Below are positions 11,190-24,102 of a DNA stretch of 64,000 bases, in pieces. Every line of letters starts with the position of its first letter. Positions within the stretch are counted from its first letter, which is position 1. Made by a program: the position numbers and the translations under genes. The stretch is from assembly GCA_963662155.1 (NCBI GenBank), contig OY759271.1, forward strand, positions 20,295,229 through 20,359,228, in the 5' to 3' direction. The notes beneath the pieces were generated by a model. That model had not been told where the DNA came from. It ran no database searches and saw only the letters and a list, made by a program, of their open reading frames with translations. This DNA comes from Lamellibrachia columna. Taxonomy: Eukaryota > Annelida > Polychaeta > Sabellida > Siboglinidae.

Positions 11190-11739
11190 CTATGGACACG
11201 TGCGCAGACGCATATCGTCGGGCATGTCCTGTTTGAGATCGACCAATAGATAGCCGTACGGTACCGACATGGCGTCTTTAAACGCCTCGTGAACGAACTT
11301 GACGCGCCCCGGATACATATGCCGAGCCAAGTGGGACATCTGCGATGCGTCACGAGGATTCTTGAATACCACCATGTACTGAGAGTTCAGACTGATGGTA
11401 CGACTCTCCTTGTTTTTATGGAACAGGTTCTGTACGAGAAACAGCACGGTCGTGACCCGTTCGTCCGTTTCTGCCATGAGATCGTCTATGACGGTGAGGT
11501 TCCTCGTTGTCGAGTCGAACATGACCGCCGTCGGTAACCCTTCCTCGAACCGCACGTCGACTAAGTCCATCGCCTCGTAAGCCTCTTGCCATTCTCAGTA
11601 ACACCACTTGATTTTTTTCGGGAGGTGGATCGATCATAGCAGCAGCGTGACGCAACATACGCGTCACGAAAGTACTTTTGCCGCATCCCGTCGGTCCGGC
11701 GACAATGCACGTGAAGGGATGTTTCCATAGTGCATCCAT
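11190..11739 (-). pseudogene. A32/FtsK-type packaging ATPase, frameshifted and C-truncated
   Basis: Starts MDALWKHPFTCIVAGPTGCG, containing Walker A GPTGCGKST at residues 15-23. Walker B appears as LTVIDDLMAE. A 7-T run at 11,612-11,618 shifts the frame after DPPPEK. The C-terminus stops at MRLRTCP, about 16 residues short of copy 2, because a deletion joins it to sequence just upstream of the membrane-protein gene. Compared with copies 1b and 2 it also lacks a 13-residue insert between the Walker motifs and the sensor region. The family pumps genomes into capsids. Confidence 0.88.
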
Positions 11740-11777
11740 GATCGCTTATGAAAGATGACAAGAGTGCATTGCCTTAT

Positions 11778-14700
11778 CTACACGTCCACCGGACCCGTGG
11801 TCACCCCGTCCTCGTGTACCACGCGTTTGGCGTAGAAGTAGGTGAGAGCCAGCCGTTCCGGCACGTACGTCAACACGGTCGAGTGATGCACCCGGAACCC
11901 GCGGATCGTTCCCCCTCCTCTCCGACCGTTGGTGAGCACCTCCAGGAACGCATCCTTGTCGATGGTGTTGTGACGTTTTCTCAGTCCGTTGGTGCTGTAC
12001 TTGTCGGTGGCTCCGAAACAATAGTACGTCTTGCTACACTACCCCACGAACCCGTCACCGGACCACTCGACCTTGAACAGACCCGGTGTCCTCTTGTCGA
12101 ACACTCTGTGCCCTTACAGCACGCCTTGTCCCCGACCCACATTCGATCGGCGAGTCGACAGCGTACGTACTCGTTCCGATGTTCGTCGCAACATTCGGAC
12201 GGGAGCCATTCGGAACGATGTCGGAAATAATGATCTCGTAGTTCTGGGGTCACGAGGGCATCGACGGACTCACCGGCACGGCCAAATAGGCACTATCTGT
12301 ATCCGTCTCGCAGTACTGGAACAGAGGGCGCTCCACGTATCTGTTGATGAAGTCGTAATAGAACTGCAACATGCGCATCTTGCCGTACTGTAGAACGAAG
12401 AATCCCACGTGTACGGGTAGGATGTACGTGACGGTTCTCTTACTCATCTCTATCTCGTACGCATCGTCGACGACGTTGTCGAGTTGTCGGAACCGTCTAT
12501 CGTTGAATATGAGCGATGCCGCCTTCTCCGTGCAGTAGTTGACGTCACGATGTCGGTCTACGTTGGTGTCTTTCCGTAACCCGAGTTCCCAACAACTTCA
12601 TGGTATCCGCGATGAATGTCATGTGTGGGTGGACATCTCCCTCGCGCCGGTCCGTGGACACCGCATTGCCGAACCGCCGGAAATACGGAATAGGATCGTA
12701 CTCGATGACCTGGTAGACGTGCTTCACCTCGAGACAATGGTCCAGATACCATTGCAACAGGGGCGTTGCGAGCAATATATTATCGCCACGATAACTGCCC
12801 ACGAGCAAGCGCTGCGGAGTCGTCATGATGTTGTGCTCGTCGGCGTATCGGGGTATGAAAGGACCGAGATCTTCGCGCATCAGATGGATGTTCTTGAACA
12901 CGGGCTGCATCTCGGCAAAGTGCTCGCGCAATTCTTCCGGTACGCAAATGTCGCACTCGATCATGCCGAATACGGTTCCGGCACGCACGCCGCTAAGGAT
13001 CTGTTGCGACGTGATCGTCCACCGCGCGTGTCAGCGTCGGAGAAATGCAGCATCCAGACACTTTTTTCGGCCTGATCTCGTCTCGTCTCTTTCCACTCGC
13101 ATTCCCACAGTTCGACGACCTTGACAAAGTGACGTAGGTAGGCGGTGTTCTTTCGGGTCTCGGCGAGCAGTTGCACCATGGGTTTCCCGTTGACGGCGTT
13201 CACCTCTTCTCGGATGCACGGGCAGCCTTGGAAAAACATCCATGGAACTGATAAGCCGTGTTCGTTTCGCTGCACCACCCGTCCACAGGAAGTTTGTCTA
13301 TTCTCTTCTCTCGCCCGTTGATCTGATGTCGTACGGGACGTCCCGTGCGTTCGGATTCCCACGTCAACCATTCTGCAGCCATCTGTCCGTACAGCTGAGC
13401 CGATTCGGGACGGAAGTCGTTCTCTGCCCGTCGTCGCGTGTACCATCCCATAGGCATGTCTTGCATGAGCGACCACAAGTACAGCGCGTTCGCATCGTAT
13501 CCGACGATCGACCGACACGGATGAGCAGCCTCTCCTTACTCGTTCTGACGTAGCGTGGTGACCCCTTTCTCGTGATAACGTTGAAAAATGATTGAAGGAC
13601 CGCCAATAATGTTATCTTTGACGAGGTTATGAAGATCTTTATTCTTCTCGTTGAAGATGGTAAAGTAGGTTTTCTCTGGGAGGTCGTTGAACAGGTTCAG
13701 CAGGGTCAGACCAGGTACGCTGATGCCTTGTTTGAACATGCCGATGCCACGTTGTTGATAGAAGGCAAACTGTCGGTCGATAGAATGCTGAAAGGGAACC
13801 ACGTCCCTATTGTTGTACCAGACGAGAAAGTCTCGTAAAGTCTTCATGCCGTTGTAGCGAAAGACCTCCTGACAACTGGCGTAATCCTCGTCTGAAATAC
13901 CTTCATTCTTCAGTCGATTGAAGAAGGCCTCTTTCGGTGGAAGAGCGGTGTCGTCGAGCTTCTCCAGTTGGTCCATGTACTCGTACGGGAAATGACCTTT
14001 TGTCACCTCGCATCCTTACGCTTTCAGATACTTGTCGTAGCTGAACCCGGGGGCTATGTAGTTGGTCATGTCTAGGAATTTCAGCTGATCCATCGAAAGA
14101 CACATGAACGTGTTGTTTCGTTTGATGACGAAAAATTACCCAATACCATCGTTCTCTTCTTCTTTCTCTTTGTCCTCTTGCTCCCTCTCTTCTTCCTCTT
14201 CTTGTCCCTCTCTCTTTGAAGTGGACAGGAAGTAAGGTATGAGGAACTGTTTGATGGCATTGAGATTATACTTATCCGAATTGAACCCAATGACGGGTAA
14301 TTGATGCATCCATCCATAAAGTTGTCCCATCAGCGTCTTGTATGGATTGGTTGCTGGTCGAGATTCATTTTCGGTGGCTGACAGTGCAGCGTCCTCCCGT
14401 TCGGTCCAGGTCGTCATTGCTTCTGCGAGTTGTTCCAACACATCCTCGTATGAGTCTTTCATGTTGTCGTACGCGGCGTCACTCATCGCTCCATCATGGT
14501 GCTCACCAACTTGTTGTGACGAGACATTTCATTTGCTCGGTGCCCGGGCACGTTGGATGCCACGCTGACGCTCAGTGGGACGTGAAACGCAACCCAGTGA
14601 ACCAAGTCACTGTCAGACGGAAGTTGTTCGGTGTCGAACCAACACTCAAAGTCAAAGGTGGCTCGGTACGGATAGTACCGCAACGATTCGGACACTCGGA

Positions 14701-16150
14701 TGTTCTAGTCGTCCAGCCGTTCGAATACCAATGGAGTCGAATGGTGCACGCCGTCAGGATAGACTCGACGCACACCCCCGTACACGTGCTCTCGTGTTGG
14801 CGTAGCTTCCATGCGTCTTTCCACAACGAGTCACCGCACTTCCGACATTTATAAGAGTGATATAACATGTGTACATCTTGGATGAAGGAAAAATGTGTCT
14901 AGTGAAGGTTAAGGTACAGTGTGGTAGGGTACTTACATACCGATTGACGGACGAGTTCGGCAGTTGTCTTTCCATCCTCTGCATCCGGTTTGACGAGCTA
15001 GTACACGCACACGTTCGTTTGGAACGTGGTCTCTACACGATAGAGGTCATCCAGCGTGACCCCGGCAAATTTTCCATGAGTACATCGTCTTGGTCGTAAG
15101 CCTCGTACAGCGTCTTAACCGCCGGTTCCAATCGATATCGATCGCATCCTCGATGTAGAGCCAGACACCGGAAGAGACACAGGTTATCACTGTACGTCTT
15201 GTATTAGTGGGTTCCATTTCCAGACCGATGACGGCTTTGTTCTTCTTGATGTAGACTGGAAGGGGGGTCGCACGTACACATCCTATCGTGTGATCGATGA
15301 TGCTGTTGACGAAGAAGGTTTCATTGGTCACGAGTTCGCACACCCACGCAGAATCCGGTCTTTGTTTGATGGCCCACTGCAAGACGTAGGTTTCTCAGAT
15401 GCGTTCAAGAAAGTCATCAAAGTCCTTGCTGTTGGTGATGAGACTGGGCTCGTCCAGGTAGCGTCCACAACAATTGCATGAGGAATGATAGTACTTGTAT
15501 CGACCCGTGTTCTTGTTCCTCAGAACGAACCCGAAACTGACGTTGATCTTGAACGCGTTGGTCTGTTCCTGGAACATGATCTTCAAAGAGGGCCCTAGAA
15601 TGGTCGTGTCTAGCGTAGTTAATCTGTAATCGTACCTGCACTGAATGGGTCCTCTCGATACACGTGTCCTTATGGTCGACCAGTGCGCTCGAACGACATC
15701 TAGCAGTTCCATCGACAGAGTGTCGGCGAAGGGCAGTCGATCGGGTGGTTTGATCGGATCTTCTTCGGTAACGAGTGGGTGGTGGTGGGGTGGGGTATCT
15801 TCCATGTTTGATCTCTTCGGCGATGGTGGCTCGGTGACGTTGGTACACGAGGTTCTTGCGTGTCTGGGCAGGTGGTCACGTTTGTTGAAATTCCGTCCAT
15901 ATTTCTTGCACGTGCAGACAGTGACGTTTGTTCTACTACTACAACTACTACTACTCCCGTACGTTGCAGCGCATTTACACGCGTATTTCGCTTTTTTTGC
16001 GTGGACGCTAGGTGGCACCGCTGCTGCTGGAGGCGCCACTGAATACGTATGCTGATCCCACGATGGCGTCGAGTGACTCTTCACGTGACGTCGTAGCTCT
16101 GCATACGTATCGAATGCAAGTCCACAGTGACGGCACAGATGTTGTTTCAT
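11778..16150 (-). pseudogene. protein-primed DNA polymerase B (Polinton PolB), multiply frameshifted
   Basis: Spans about 1,450 codons. N-terminal C2H2-like fingers: CRHCGLAFDTYAELRRHVKSH and CKKYGRNFNKRDHLPRH. Next come a LCLFRCLALHR block (frame-broken here) and another finger-like CRKCGDSLWKDAWKLRQHE. Exonuclease motifs: FDFECWFD (Exo I), GFNSDKYNLNAIK (Exo II) and DYASC (Exo III). Polymerase motifs: GYDANALYLW (motif A), LLGNSGYGKT (motif B) and YCETDTDSAYLA (motif C, DTDS). The order matches protein-primed family B. Frameshifts and stops are scattered (for example near 15,220, 14,140, 13,505 and 12,600). It replicates the element's linear DNA in the family. Confidence 0.93.
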
Positions 16151-16363
16151 GGTGCTGCCTGTATCTACAAGTGCGTGTGGAGGTAGTGGCGGTGGTTATG
16201 GGGGTGGTGGACGATGTATTATTAAGGTGTATTGTCAGACGATGACGGACGTGTGTGTGCGTGTGTGTGTGTATGTTCAGGTGTGTTCCTATGTTAATGT
16301 CTACTATATCCACTATCAATGACAACGGGTTCTCTTTCATCTACGGAGGAGCAACACTGACAA

Positions 16364-16368
<5 letters not shown>

Positions 16369-16435
<67 letters not shown>

Positions 16436-16549
16436 GGTACTGTACTCTTGTACACGATTCAACTTATATATATACGATGACGACATGATGGTTTGTGGGT
16501 TTTTTACGACCCCGGCAGTGACCACTAGCTGAATATCGGTTATCGACAT
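16369..16549 (-). pseudogene. hydrophobic peptide remnant beside an (AT)n array
   Basis: Minus-strand translation MSITDIQLVVTAGVVKNP with upstream TIIPATA aligns with a plus-strand stretch before PolB in copy 3 (near 39,145: TIVPASGIAINAVKP). This suggests a short membrane peptide gene upstream of PolB. About 32 AT units at 16,369-16,433 interrupt it. Function unknown and evidence weak. Confidence 0.3.
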
Positions 16550-16658
16550 GGCAGTGGCTGGTATGATGGTTAACTTATGGGCTGTTACAATGACACAGAG
16601 CTTACGTAGTTGATGATGATGATGTACTATATAAGTCGTTCAGTGTATCCACCGAGGT

Positions 16659-16775
<117 letters not shown>

Positions 16776-17181
16776 ATACAACACGAAAGATACTAAATAA
16801 AGTAAAGTTCTACAGGTTACAATACACTACCGTGGTTATATCAACGTTCTACACAATATGAATACTCGTTGCAACAATGATCGTTAATAGTAATAGTCGC
16901 TTGATGACGTCAAGTTATTGTCGCCACTAATTCTCGCCACGCGCGAACACGAACGTCTGCCGACATCACATGCGCCTCGTCATACACTTCATTTTACATA
17001 AAAGAAATAGTACTAATGTTCATATACAACGGTTATAATATTACTACTGTTCATCTACAGTGGGTATAATACTACGACTAATGTTCATATACGGTTTTTA
17101 TAATAATATTAATATACTTCTACAGTACTTCTAATACTAATGTTCAACTAAGGTTGTTATAATAATAATAATAATGTTCAA

Positions 17182-17778
17182 CTACTGTCGGCAGTCTCGG
17201 ATGGTGGCGCGAACATACTCTTTCACCTGCTCTTGCCATTCCGGCGACATTATTGTCGCCGTAATGTCTTGGCTGGTGATGGATGCCACCTCATCCAGTG
17301 TTCTGACAGATCGCCGCCAGTTGTATGCGATCAGATTCGCCACAGCCTCTTCTATCATAACGTCACACACCTGTGGGTTCTTCTCATCCAATGTCGTGTC
17401 TGTTCCTCTATCCGGTATGTACACTGCAGGTTCGTTATGTGTTGGAACGACGATGATCGCGTTTGGGAGGACATACAGTGTGGGTGGTGGTGACGTCTCC
17501 TCGCGCTCCGTCGACTTCATGAGCGGTGGTGATGCGGGACTGTAGTCGTCCACCGACTCTTCATCATCATCATCATCCCTCTCCCATGGTAGTGGCACCG
17601 CTGATGGAGGCGACTCGTAGTCGGGTGTGCCTGGGGATGATGATGATGATGAGTGTGTCGTCTCCTATGATGGTGGTGGCAACTGATATGGTGATGGCAA
17701 CTGAGATGGTGGTGGTGGTGATGAGGAACTGTCTCTGCGTTTCTTCATTACCACCTCTCTGGTGTCGTCACCCTCCAT
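17182..17778 (-). pseudogene. Pro-rich acidic protein of the early region, one stop
   Basis: From ATG 17,778 the frame gives MEGDDTREVVMKKRRDSSSS, a possible nuclear localisation patch, then Pro/Ser/Gln-rich sequence, a TAG at 17,665-17,667, and on to DDDDDEESVDDYSPASPP and a more ordinary C-terminal part (MIEEAVANLIAYNWRRSV). The acidic, Pro-rich, low-complexity layout suggests a regulatory or scaffold protein, but I do not recognise a family. Related proline/acidic sequence with YSPASPP occurs in copy 3 around 38,105. Confidence 0.5.
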
Positions 17779-17872
17779 CCCTGACGCATGTCGTTTGGGT
17801 GTCGACACCGCCGTTGCCTCATACGCCCTCCGTATTTGACGCAGGCCGTCCCTGATCTATCGAACAAAAAGA

Positions 17873-18148
17873 TTAGTTCAGATGATCGTCAGTAACGCCA
17901 TGCATATTTGCGTATCGGCTGGCTAGATTCTTTCTAACCATATCCTTCACAATGAACCGCCACTGCATCTCCCCCAACCGTGTGGTTAAATATATCGCTA
18001 ACCAACGCAGGATGTGCAGGACCAACCCGGATGATGGCACGTAACACTTATCGTCGTCCCTTAAATTCAATATGCGAACCACTTCATTAGACACATACCG
18101 GACACAGGCGATATCTAGCGCTTTATAAAAGTTCTGTTCGTTCGTCAT
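17873..18148 (-). CDS. unknown 91-residue early protein
   Basis: An open frame starting MTNEQNFYKALDIACVRYVS. I do not recognise the family. A diverged homologue lies in copy 1b at 28,942-29,139, sharing the pattern RI..L.DD...YV..S.GL followed by LT.R and a C-terminal R..I...V. That conservation in a second copy supports it being a real gene. The ATG lies 72 bp from a symmetrical TATA box at 18,220. Confidence 0.6.
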   Translation of the reverse strand: MTNEQNFYKALDIACVRYVSNEVVRILNLRDDDKCYVPSSGLVLHILRWLAIYLTTRLGEMQWRFIVKDMVRKNLASRYANMHGVTDDHLN

Positions 18149-18219
18149 TGCTTTGGATCAATCACGTATCCTATCTATACCATTCACCGTCGCCTCCATA
18201 TAAGCGATGTCGTCGCTAC

Positions 18220-18231
18220 TTATATATATAA
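18220..18231. promoter_or_regulatory. symmetrical TATA box of a divergent promoter
   Basis: TTATATATATAA is its own reverse complement. It lies 72 bp from the minus-strand ATG at 18,148 and 53 bp from the plus-strand ATG at 18,284, so one box could serve both genes. Confidence 0.5.
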
Positions 18232-18283
18232 CACCGTTCTGTGACGTACTGTCCTCCTCCCCTCGGCATCTTTTGTAATTATA

Positions 18284-18487
18284 ATGAGTGAACGTGGTGA
18301 ACAACTATCCACCGAGGAGGAGAATATTATTTCAGCACTATTACTGCGTAACCAGTCCATTACCTTCTCTTTCCCACTGGTCTTTGCCTCCTCAATACTC
18401 GCAACAGTCGTGACGTCACTGCTTGTAACAGCGTCATCCTCTCAACAGAATTACACGGCTACTACTTCCAGTTCTGACACGGTGTAA
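18284..18487 (+). CDS. small single-span membrane protein, opposite strand
   Basis: A 67-residue frame starting MSERGEQLSTEEENIISALL. Residues about 27-50 are hydrophobic (SFPLVFASSILATVVTSLLV), and the tail is Ser/Thr-rich. It is one of the few plus-strand open frames in copy 1, and its last 37 bases overlap the convergent RPA-like gene. No family recognised. Spacing from the shared TATA box favours expression. Confidence 0.45.
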   Translation: MSERGEQLSTEEENIISALLLRNQSITFSFPLVFASSILATVVTSLLVTASSSQQNYTATTSSSDTV

Positions 18488-18918
18488 TTGACATACTCTC
18501 TCGTTACGCTTTTACTAATGGTGACCAGGACACAGGCCCCCCGCAGCATCTCCAGTGCCGCATACCGCTCGGCGTCTGACGCCATGGCCACGTAGGCGTT
18601 GGCACTGAACCTAACACCTGTACTGCCTTTTCATCAAACAGAATTGACCAACATTCTGACCCGATCCAGTTAGCTAGGATGTTACGCAGGGCGAACCTGT
18701 ACACGGGAATCCGTTGCCATCGATGAATAGGACAAACATAGCCATTACTTTCCTGAATCACACATTTGGTACACTGCTGACACGATGCGTACACAATGTA
18801 TTTATCTTGTACGGAACATTGTACTATCTTTAACGGATCTATAGTTCCCGTTATTTCCTTCGTTTTACAGACGTGTCAGATTCATAGTCTCGCTCTTTCC
18901 TAACTTTTGTGCGGCCAT
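18451..18918 (-). pseudogene. RPA70-C-like single-stranded DNA-binding protein, frameshifted
   Basis: ATG at 18,918 gives MAAQKLGKSETMNLTRL, then two frame changes. The body carries a zinc ribbon in an OB-fold context: CQQCTKCVIQESNGYVCPIH (C-x2-C...C-x2-H), then PVYRFALRNILANWIGSE and ILFDEKAVQVLG. The last frame has YAALEMLRGACVLVTISKSV and a final strand ending ELEVVAV at the TAA 18,451-18,453. The YxSCxxC - YxC - P.YRF - FDE order is that of the C-terminal DNA-binding domain of RPA1 (Rep_fac-A_C). A role in protecting ssDNA during protein-primed replication is inferred. Copy 4 retains the first 40 or so codons at 44,191. Confidence 0.65.
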
Positions 18919-18989
18919 AGTTGCTGATGCTGACTACTTGACTTCTACTGGACGATCGGAGAGCGGTTGTGTTAGTCGATAACTCTGCG

Positions 18990-19002
18990 CTCAGCTTATA
19001 AA
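18990..19002 (-). promoter_or_regulatory. TATA box of the RPA-like gene
   Basis: Read on the minus strand, cctttataagctg lies about 75 bp before the ATG at 18,918. Copy 4 has cctatataaacc at the same relative place, near 44,127. Confidence 0.5.
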
Positions 19003-19008
19003 GGCCTC

Positions 19009-19584
19009 CTACTGCCTATGTCGCGCGCCTGATGCATCTATTGTTCGCCGGGTGCCTGTGGCGCACTGCGTTGTAATTTGTTCGATCATACGATCGACTC
19101 GCGTTACTTCTGGCCACCGGTTCGCTGTGGGGGGATTCTGCTGCATTCGATTGAACTCCCGTACTTGCATAAGTATCTGTCCAAGCATGTTATGACCTGC
19201 TTGACCACTGTAGGTCATTGCACTGCAATATCCTTCCCGACTCTTTACCCATTCCTTCAATTCAGATTGCTGCGTGTATAACAGGCGCTTACGTAGTATC
19301 GCGTCATTAAATTTAACGGCGATTAACGCATTCATTACCTATGTGTTCCAATCCGTGCGTAAATGCACCTTCTCTCGTATCCTCTTGCTCAGGTATTTAG
19401 CATGTAGACCAGTGCGTGTGGCTAACATCTTTTCTGCTGTCTCCAAATCGTCGTGATGCATGCATTTTCGCCACTGATACGCGCTTTCCACAGTGTTAAA
19501 ATATTTATTCCACACATGTATCCTGCACATTTAGAAATTGGACAGGTAACTGTTACCACCTCTGAAGTGTATAGGACGATTCAT
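19009..19584 (-). pseudogene. NADAR (YbiA/DUF1768) domain protein, two stops
   Basis: One frame of 191 codons from ATG 19,584. It starts MNRPIHFRGGNSYLSNF, then a TAA where the family normally continues, then FNTVESAYQWRKCMHHDDLE, HAKYLSKRI, VMNALIAVKFNDAILRKRLL and GHNMLGQILMQVRE. This is the diagnostic NADAR order: LSNF - F.(S/T)VE.AYQ - A..LS - VM...L..KF - LL.T - G.N.LG.ILM.VR. A TAG lies before VMNAL. The family includes YbiA N-glycosidase and guanine-ADP-ribose hydrolases. Here a role in removing ADP-ribose or in nucleotide metabolism is inferred. Copy 4 has a homologue with the same TAA. Confidence 0.8.
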
Positions 19585-19794
19585 ACTGACTTTATGATGT
19601 TAACATATACATGCATCGTATTAAATACACGACGTTATCTAGGTCTCTTTCAGTGCATATACCCCACTTTTTTTTACGTGATGGATGTACTGCGTCGGAT
19701 TCGGTCACTGCTCTGACATGTTTATCAGTTTTGTTGGTTGCGCTATTGTTCACTGTGTCTTACGTCACCCGTCTGGCTTGTTTCTCCCCTGTTA

Positions 19795-20640
<846 letters not shown>

Positions 20641-21044
20641 CCCGCGCTGTTGCGGTTTGTCGTATACCATTTCGCCGCGCTGCCCGTAGCGACAACCTAC
20701 CTAACGGTAGGACCATAGAGAGACGGAGAATTGCCATCGATTCCAAGAGGAGGAGGCGGAGGATTGGACTGATTGATGCGATGCATTGGCCGCCTTCCTG
20801 GACCACAGGAATGTCTGGAAGACGGTCATGCACCAGCTTACCACACGACGCTTTCGAACACCGTCTCACACCGCGTTTCCATAGTCAGCTTTACAACGTC
20901 GTCGGCGTCGACTGCTAGCACCACTGCGGCTGAAGTGCCGCGTTCGACCGAATCTGCTCCCACAGTTCAATGCCGCAATATGAACATTGACTATCAGCAT
21001 ATATATATACTTCTAATGTTTTAAATTATATATTTCTAATGTTT
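20641..21044 (-). other. unassigned part of Polinton copy 1
   Basis: Non-repetitive, GC-richer sequence with a minus-strand frame MRRCSKASCGKLVHDRLPDI (20,869-20,633). Other frames give plausible short peptides. No domain is recognised and no counterpart is seen in the other copies, so I do not call a gene. Confidence 0.4.
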
Positions 21045-21245
<201 letters not shown>

Positions 21246-21334
21246 AAATTTTGCTTGAACTGCTCTACACTCCCTCTTGTGTTAATTTCTCGTTCCCACT
21301 GCGTGTGTGCACATTACACATAGTCACTTTTCAC

Positions 21335-21835
<501 letters not shown>

Positions 21836-22049
21836 CGCTCCCACGTCAATACCACACTTTCAACATTGGCCTGTACTTACACTTTTTTCTCACTGATAAT
21901 GAGGCCACGGTTGCAACATTGTTACTACGATAAAGACTGTGTGGTTGCAACATTGTTCCTTAATAGCATCCTTTGATCTCACAGTACTTCTTACATCTGG
22001 ATAGACGGCTGTTATATCCAGTCGTTAGGGAGTCGGGTTAGAGTTAGAG

Positions 22050-22208
22050 TTAGGGTTAGGGTTGGGGTCAGGGATCACCGCACAGACGACACGTGGTTAG
22101 GGTCAGGCTAACCAGAAGGATGTGCCGCTGCGCGCGCAACCGGAAACGGAAGTGATTCATTCACGTGGTCCATCTCATTTACCTGGTCAGAAACTTAAGG
22201 ATACTACT
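22050..22208 (-). repeat. right terminal inverted repeat of Polinton copy 1
   Basis: Ends ...cttaaggatactact at 22,208, the reverse complement of the left end. Contains gtgccgctgcgcgcgcaacc, CACGTG and several TTAGGG-like repeats near 22,035. Confidence 0.88.
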
Positions 22209-22214
22209 GACATG
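22209..22214. repeat. target site duplication GACATG (right)
   Basis: Identical to 6,375-6,380. After it the Gypsy reading resumes with QLNEDTFADMSSNTLPAS. Confidence 0.9.
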
Positions 22215-22960
22215 CAACTCAACGAGGACACATTTGCAGACATGTCGAGCAATACTCTGCCCGCATCTGCAGTCTACCTTCAACATATCAAGAAGGCACA
22301 GAAAGAAGATGAAGTTTGTGCAGAGGGTTGTCGGTATTGCCATGAAGGCTGGCCTGATTTTCTGCCGCACACTCTTCTACTGCGACCCTACCGAGAGAAT
22401 AGGCGCCATCGCGCAATGATCGATGACTTACTGCTATTGACGATCGCATAGCCATCCCTTGTTGTATGCGATTTGAAACGCTCAAAGTTACACTAAGGAC
22501 ACCTTGGTGTTTCCAAGTGTCGACAGCGCGCAAACACGGCTTTCTGAGGTCCGGTCTATCTAAAGAGATATACGAAATGGTCTCAACATGCGATACATGT
22601 GCGAAGGTCCGCCTGTAGCCCAAGGCGACTCTGATGTCAGCCTCCTACCCCTCTCGTCTATGGGAGAGAGTTGGAATGGATCTGTTCGAGCTCAACGGAA
22701 ATCTCTACATAGTCACAGTTGAATGCTACTCCAGATGGGTTGAGTTCAGAAAGCTCATCAGTCTCACATCTGAGCACACCGTTTAAATACTGAAGTTAAT
22801 CACAAGGCTTCCATGATGTCATTATATCTGATAACGAACGGCAATTTAGTGCCGAAACATTCGCTGAGTTTGTAAAGTCTTAAAGAATAATACCGTATGA
22901 TCAAACTATATACATTATACACGCAATATCGATATGAAAATAAATTCTTACAGACGGTCC
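22215..22960 (+). pseudogene. Gypsy-type pol, right part (integrase)
   Basis: Continues the polyprotein broken at 6,380: a linker (YLQHIKKAQKEDEVCAE), a zinc-binding region ending TCDTCAKVRL, and an integrase core with WERVGMDLFELNGNLYIVTV (first catalytic Asp) and ISDNERQFSAETFAEF (second Asp). Frameshifts and stops occur near 22,440, 22,786, 22,813 and 22,880. The third catalytic residue and the 3' LTR are not seen; homology fades at about 22,900-22,960. Confidence 0.8.
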
Positions 22961-23320
22961 AGCATGGCGAATAACGCGTAGCCAACGTCGTGTTATATCA
23001 CCAGCAGATCTGAGAAGGCGCAAGCGTACACGTTGAAGACCAGATCAGACGAGATATGTGCACAAAATTAGCAGTCATGCTTAAATCATGATAATGGGGC
23101 CCTTGTATACGACCCAATAAACAATGCAGACAGTCGACGTAAGCTACACACAACAATGGCACATTCATCATAATTAAACGGAAAGCAATAAGCATGTCAG
23201 AGAAAGACGCCCTCATAAGTAATAAATGAAAAAGTGAGGTGGCCGGGTATAACTGAACGAGCAATGGAGAAACCGTTATGTACATTAGCATTTTAACATT
23301 AGAAAGATGGACCTTGTTCA
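22961..23320. other. no gene recognised
   Basis: Unique sequence between the Gypsy remnant and the microsatellite complex. Nothing recognisable. Confidence 0.4.
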
Positions 23321-23700
<380 letters not shown>

Positions 23701-23719
23701 TTATCACCAGTGATCATAT

Positions 23720-24064
23720 ACCTGCAATGAGATACAGCACGGACGTGTTCATGTGATGATTATTTGGTGAATAAGGTCGTGACCAGTTCGTCCGTTTCCG
23801 TCATAAGATCGTCTATGATGATGAGGTTCCTCGTTGCCGAATCGAACATGCTCGCACTCGGCAACCCTTTCTCGAACCGCACGTCGATTAAATCTGTCGT
23901 GGCTTAAGCGGATTGCCATTCTCCGTAACACCACGTGATATTTTCGGCGGTGGATCGATCATCACGGCAGCGAGACGCAGCATACGAGTCACAAAAGTAC
24001 TTTGGCCGCATCCCGTCTGTCCGGCGACGATGTACGTGAAAGGATGTATCCATCATGCATCCAT
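23720..24064 (-). pseudogene. packaging ATPase, 5' fragment (copy 1b)
   Basis: ATG at 24,064, a stop at codon 4, then FTYIVAGQTGCGQSTFVTRM: Walker A is damaged (the catalytic Lys is replaced by Gln). Frame changes follow. It keeps the insert region (NTSVL-like) found in copy 2 and ends at the microsatellite complex. Confidence 0.75.
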
Positions 24065-24102
24065 GGTCACTTTTGAAAGACGACGGCAGTGCATCACCTT
24101 TT

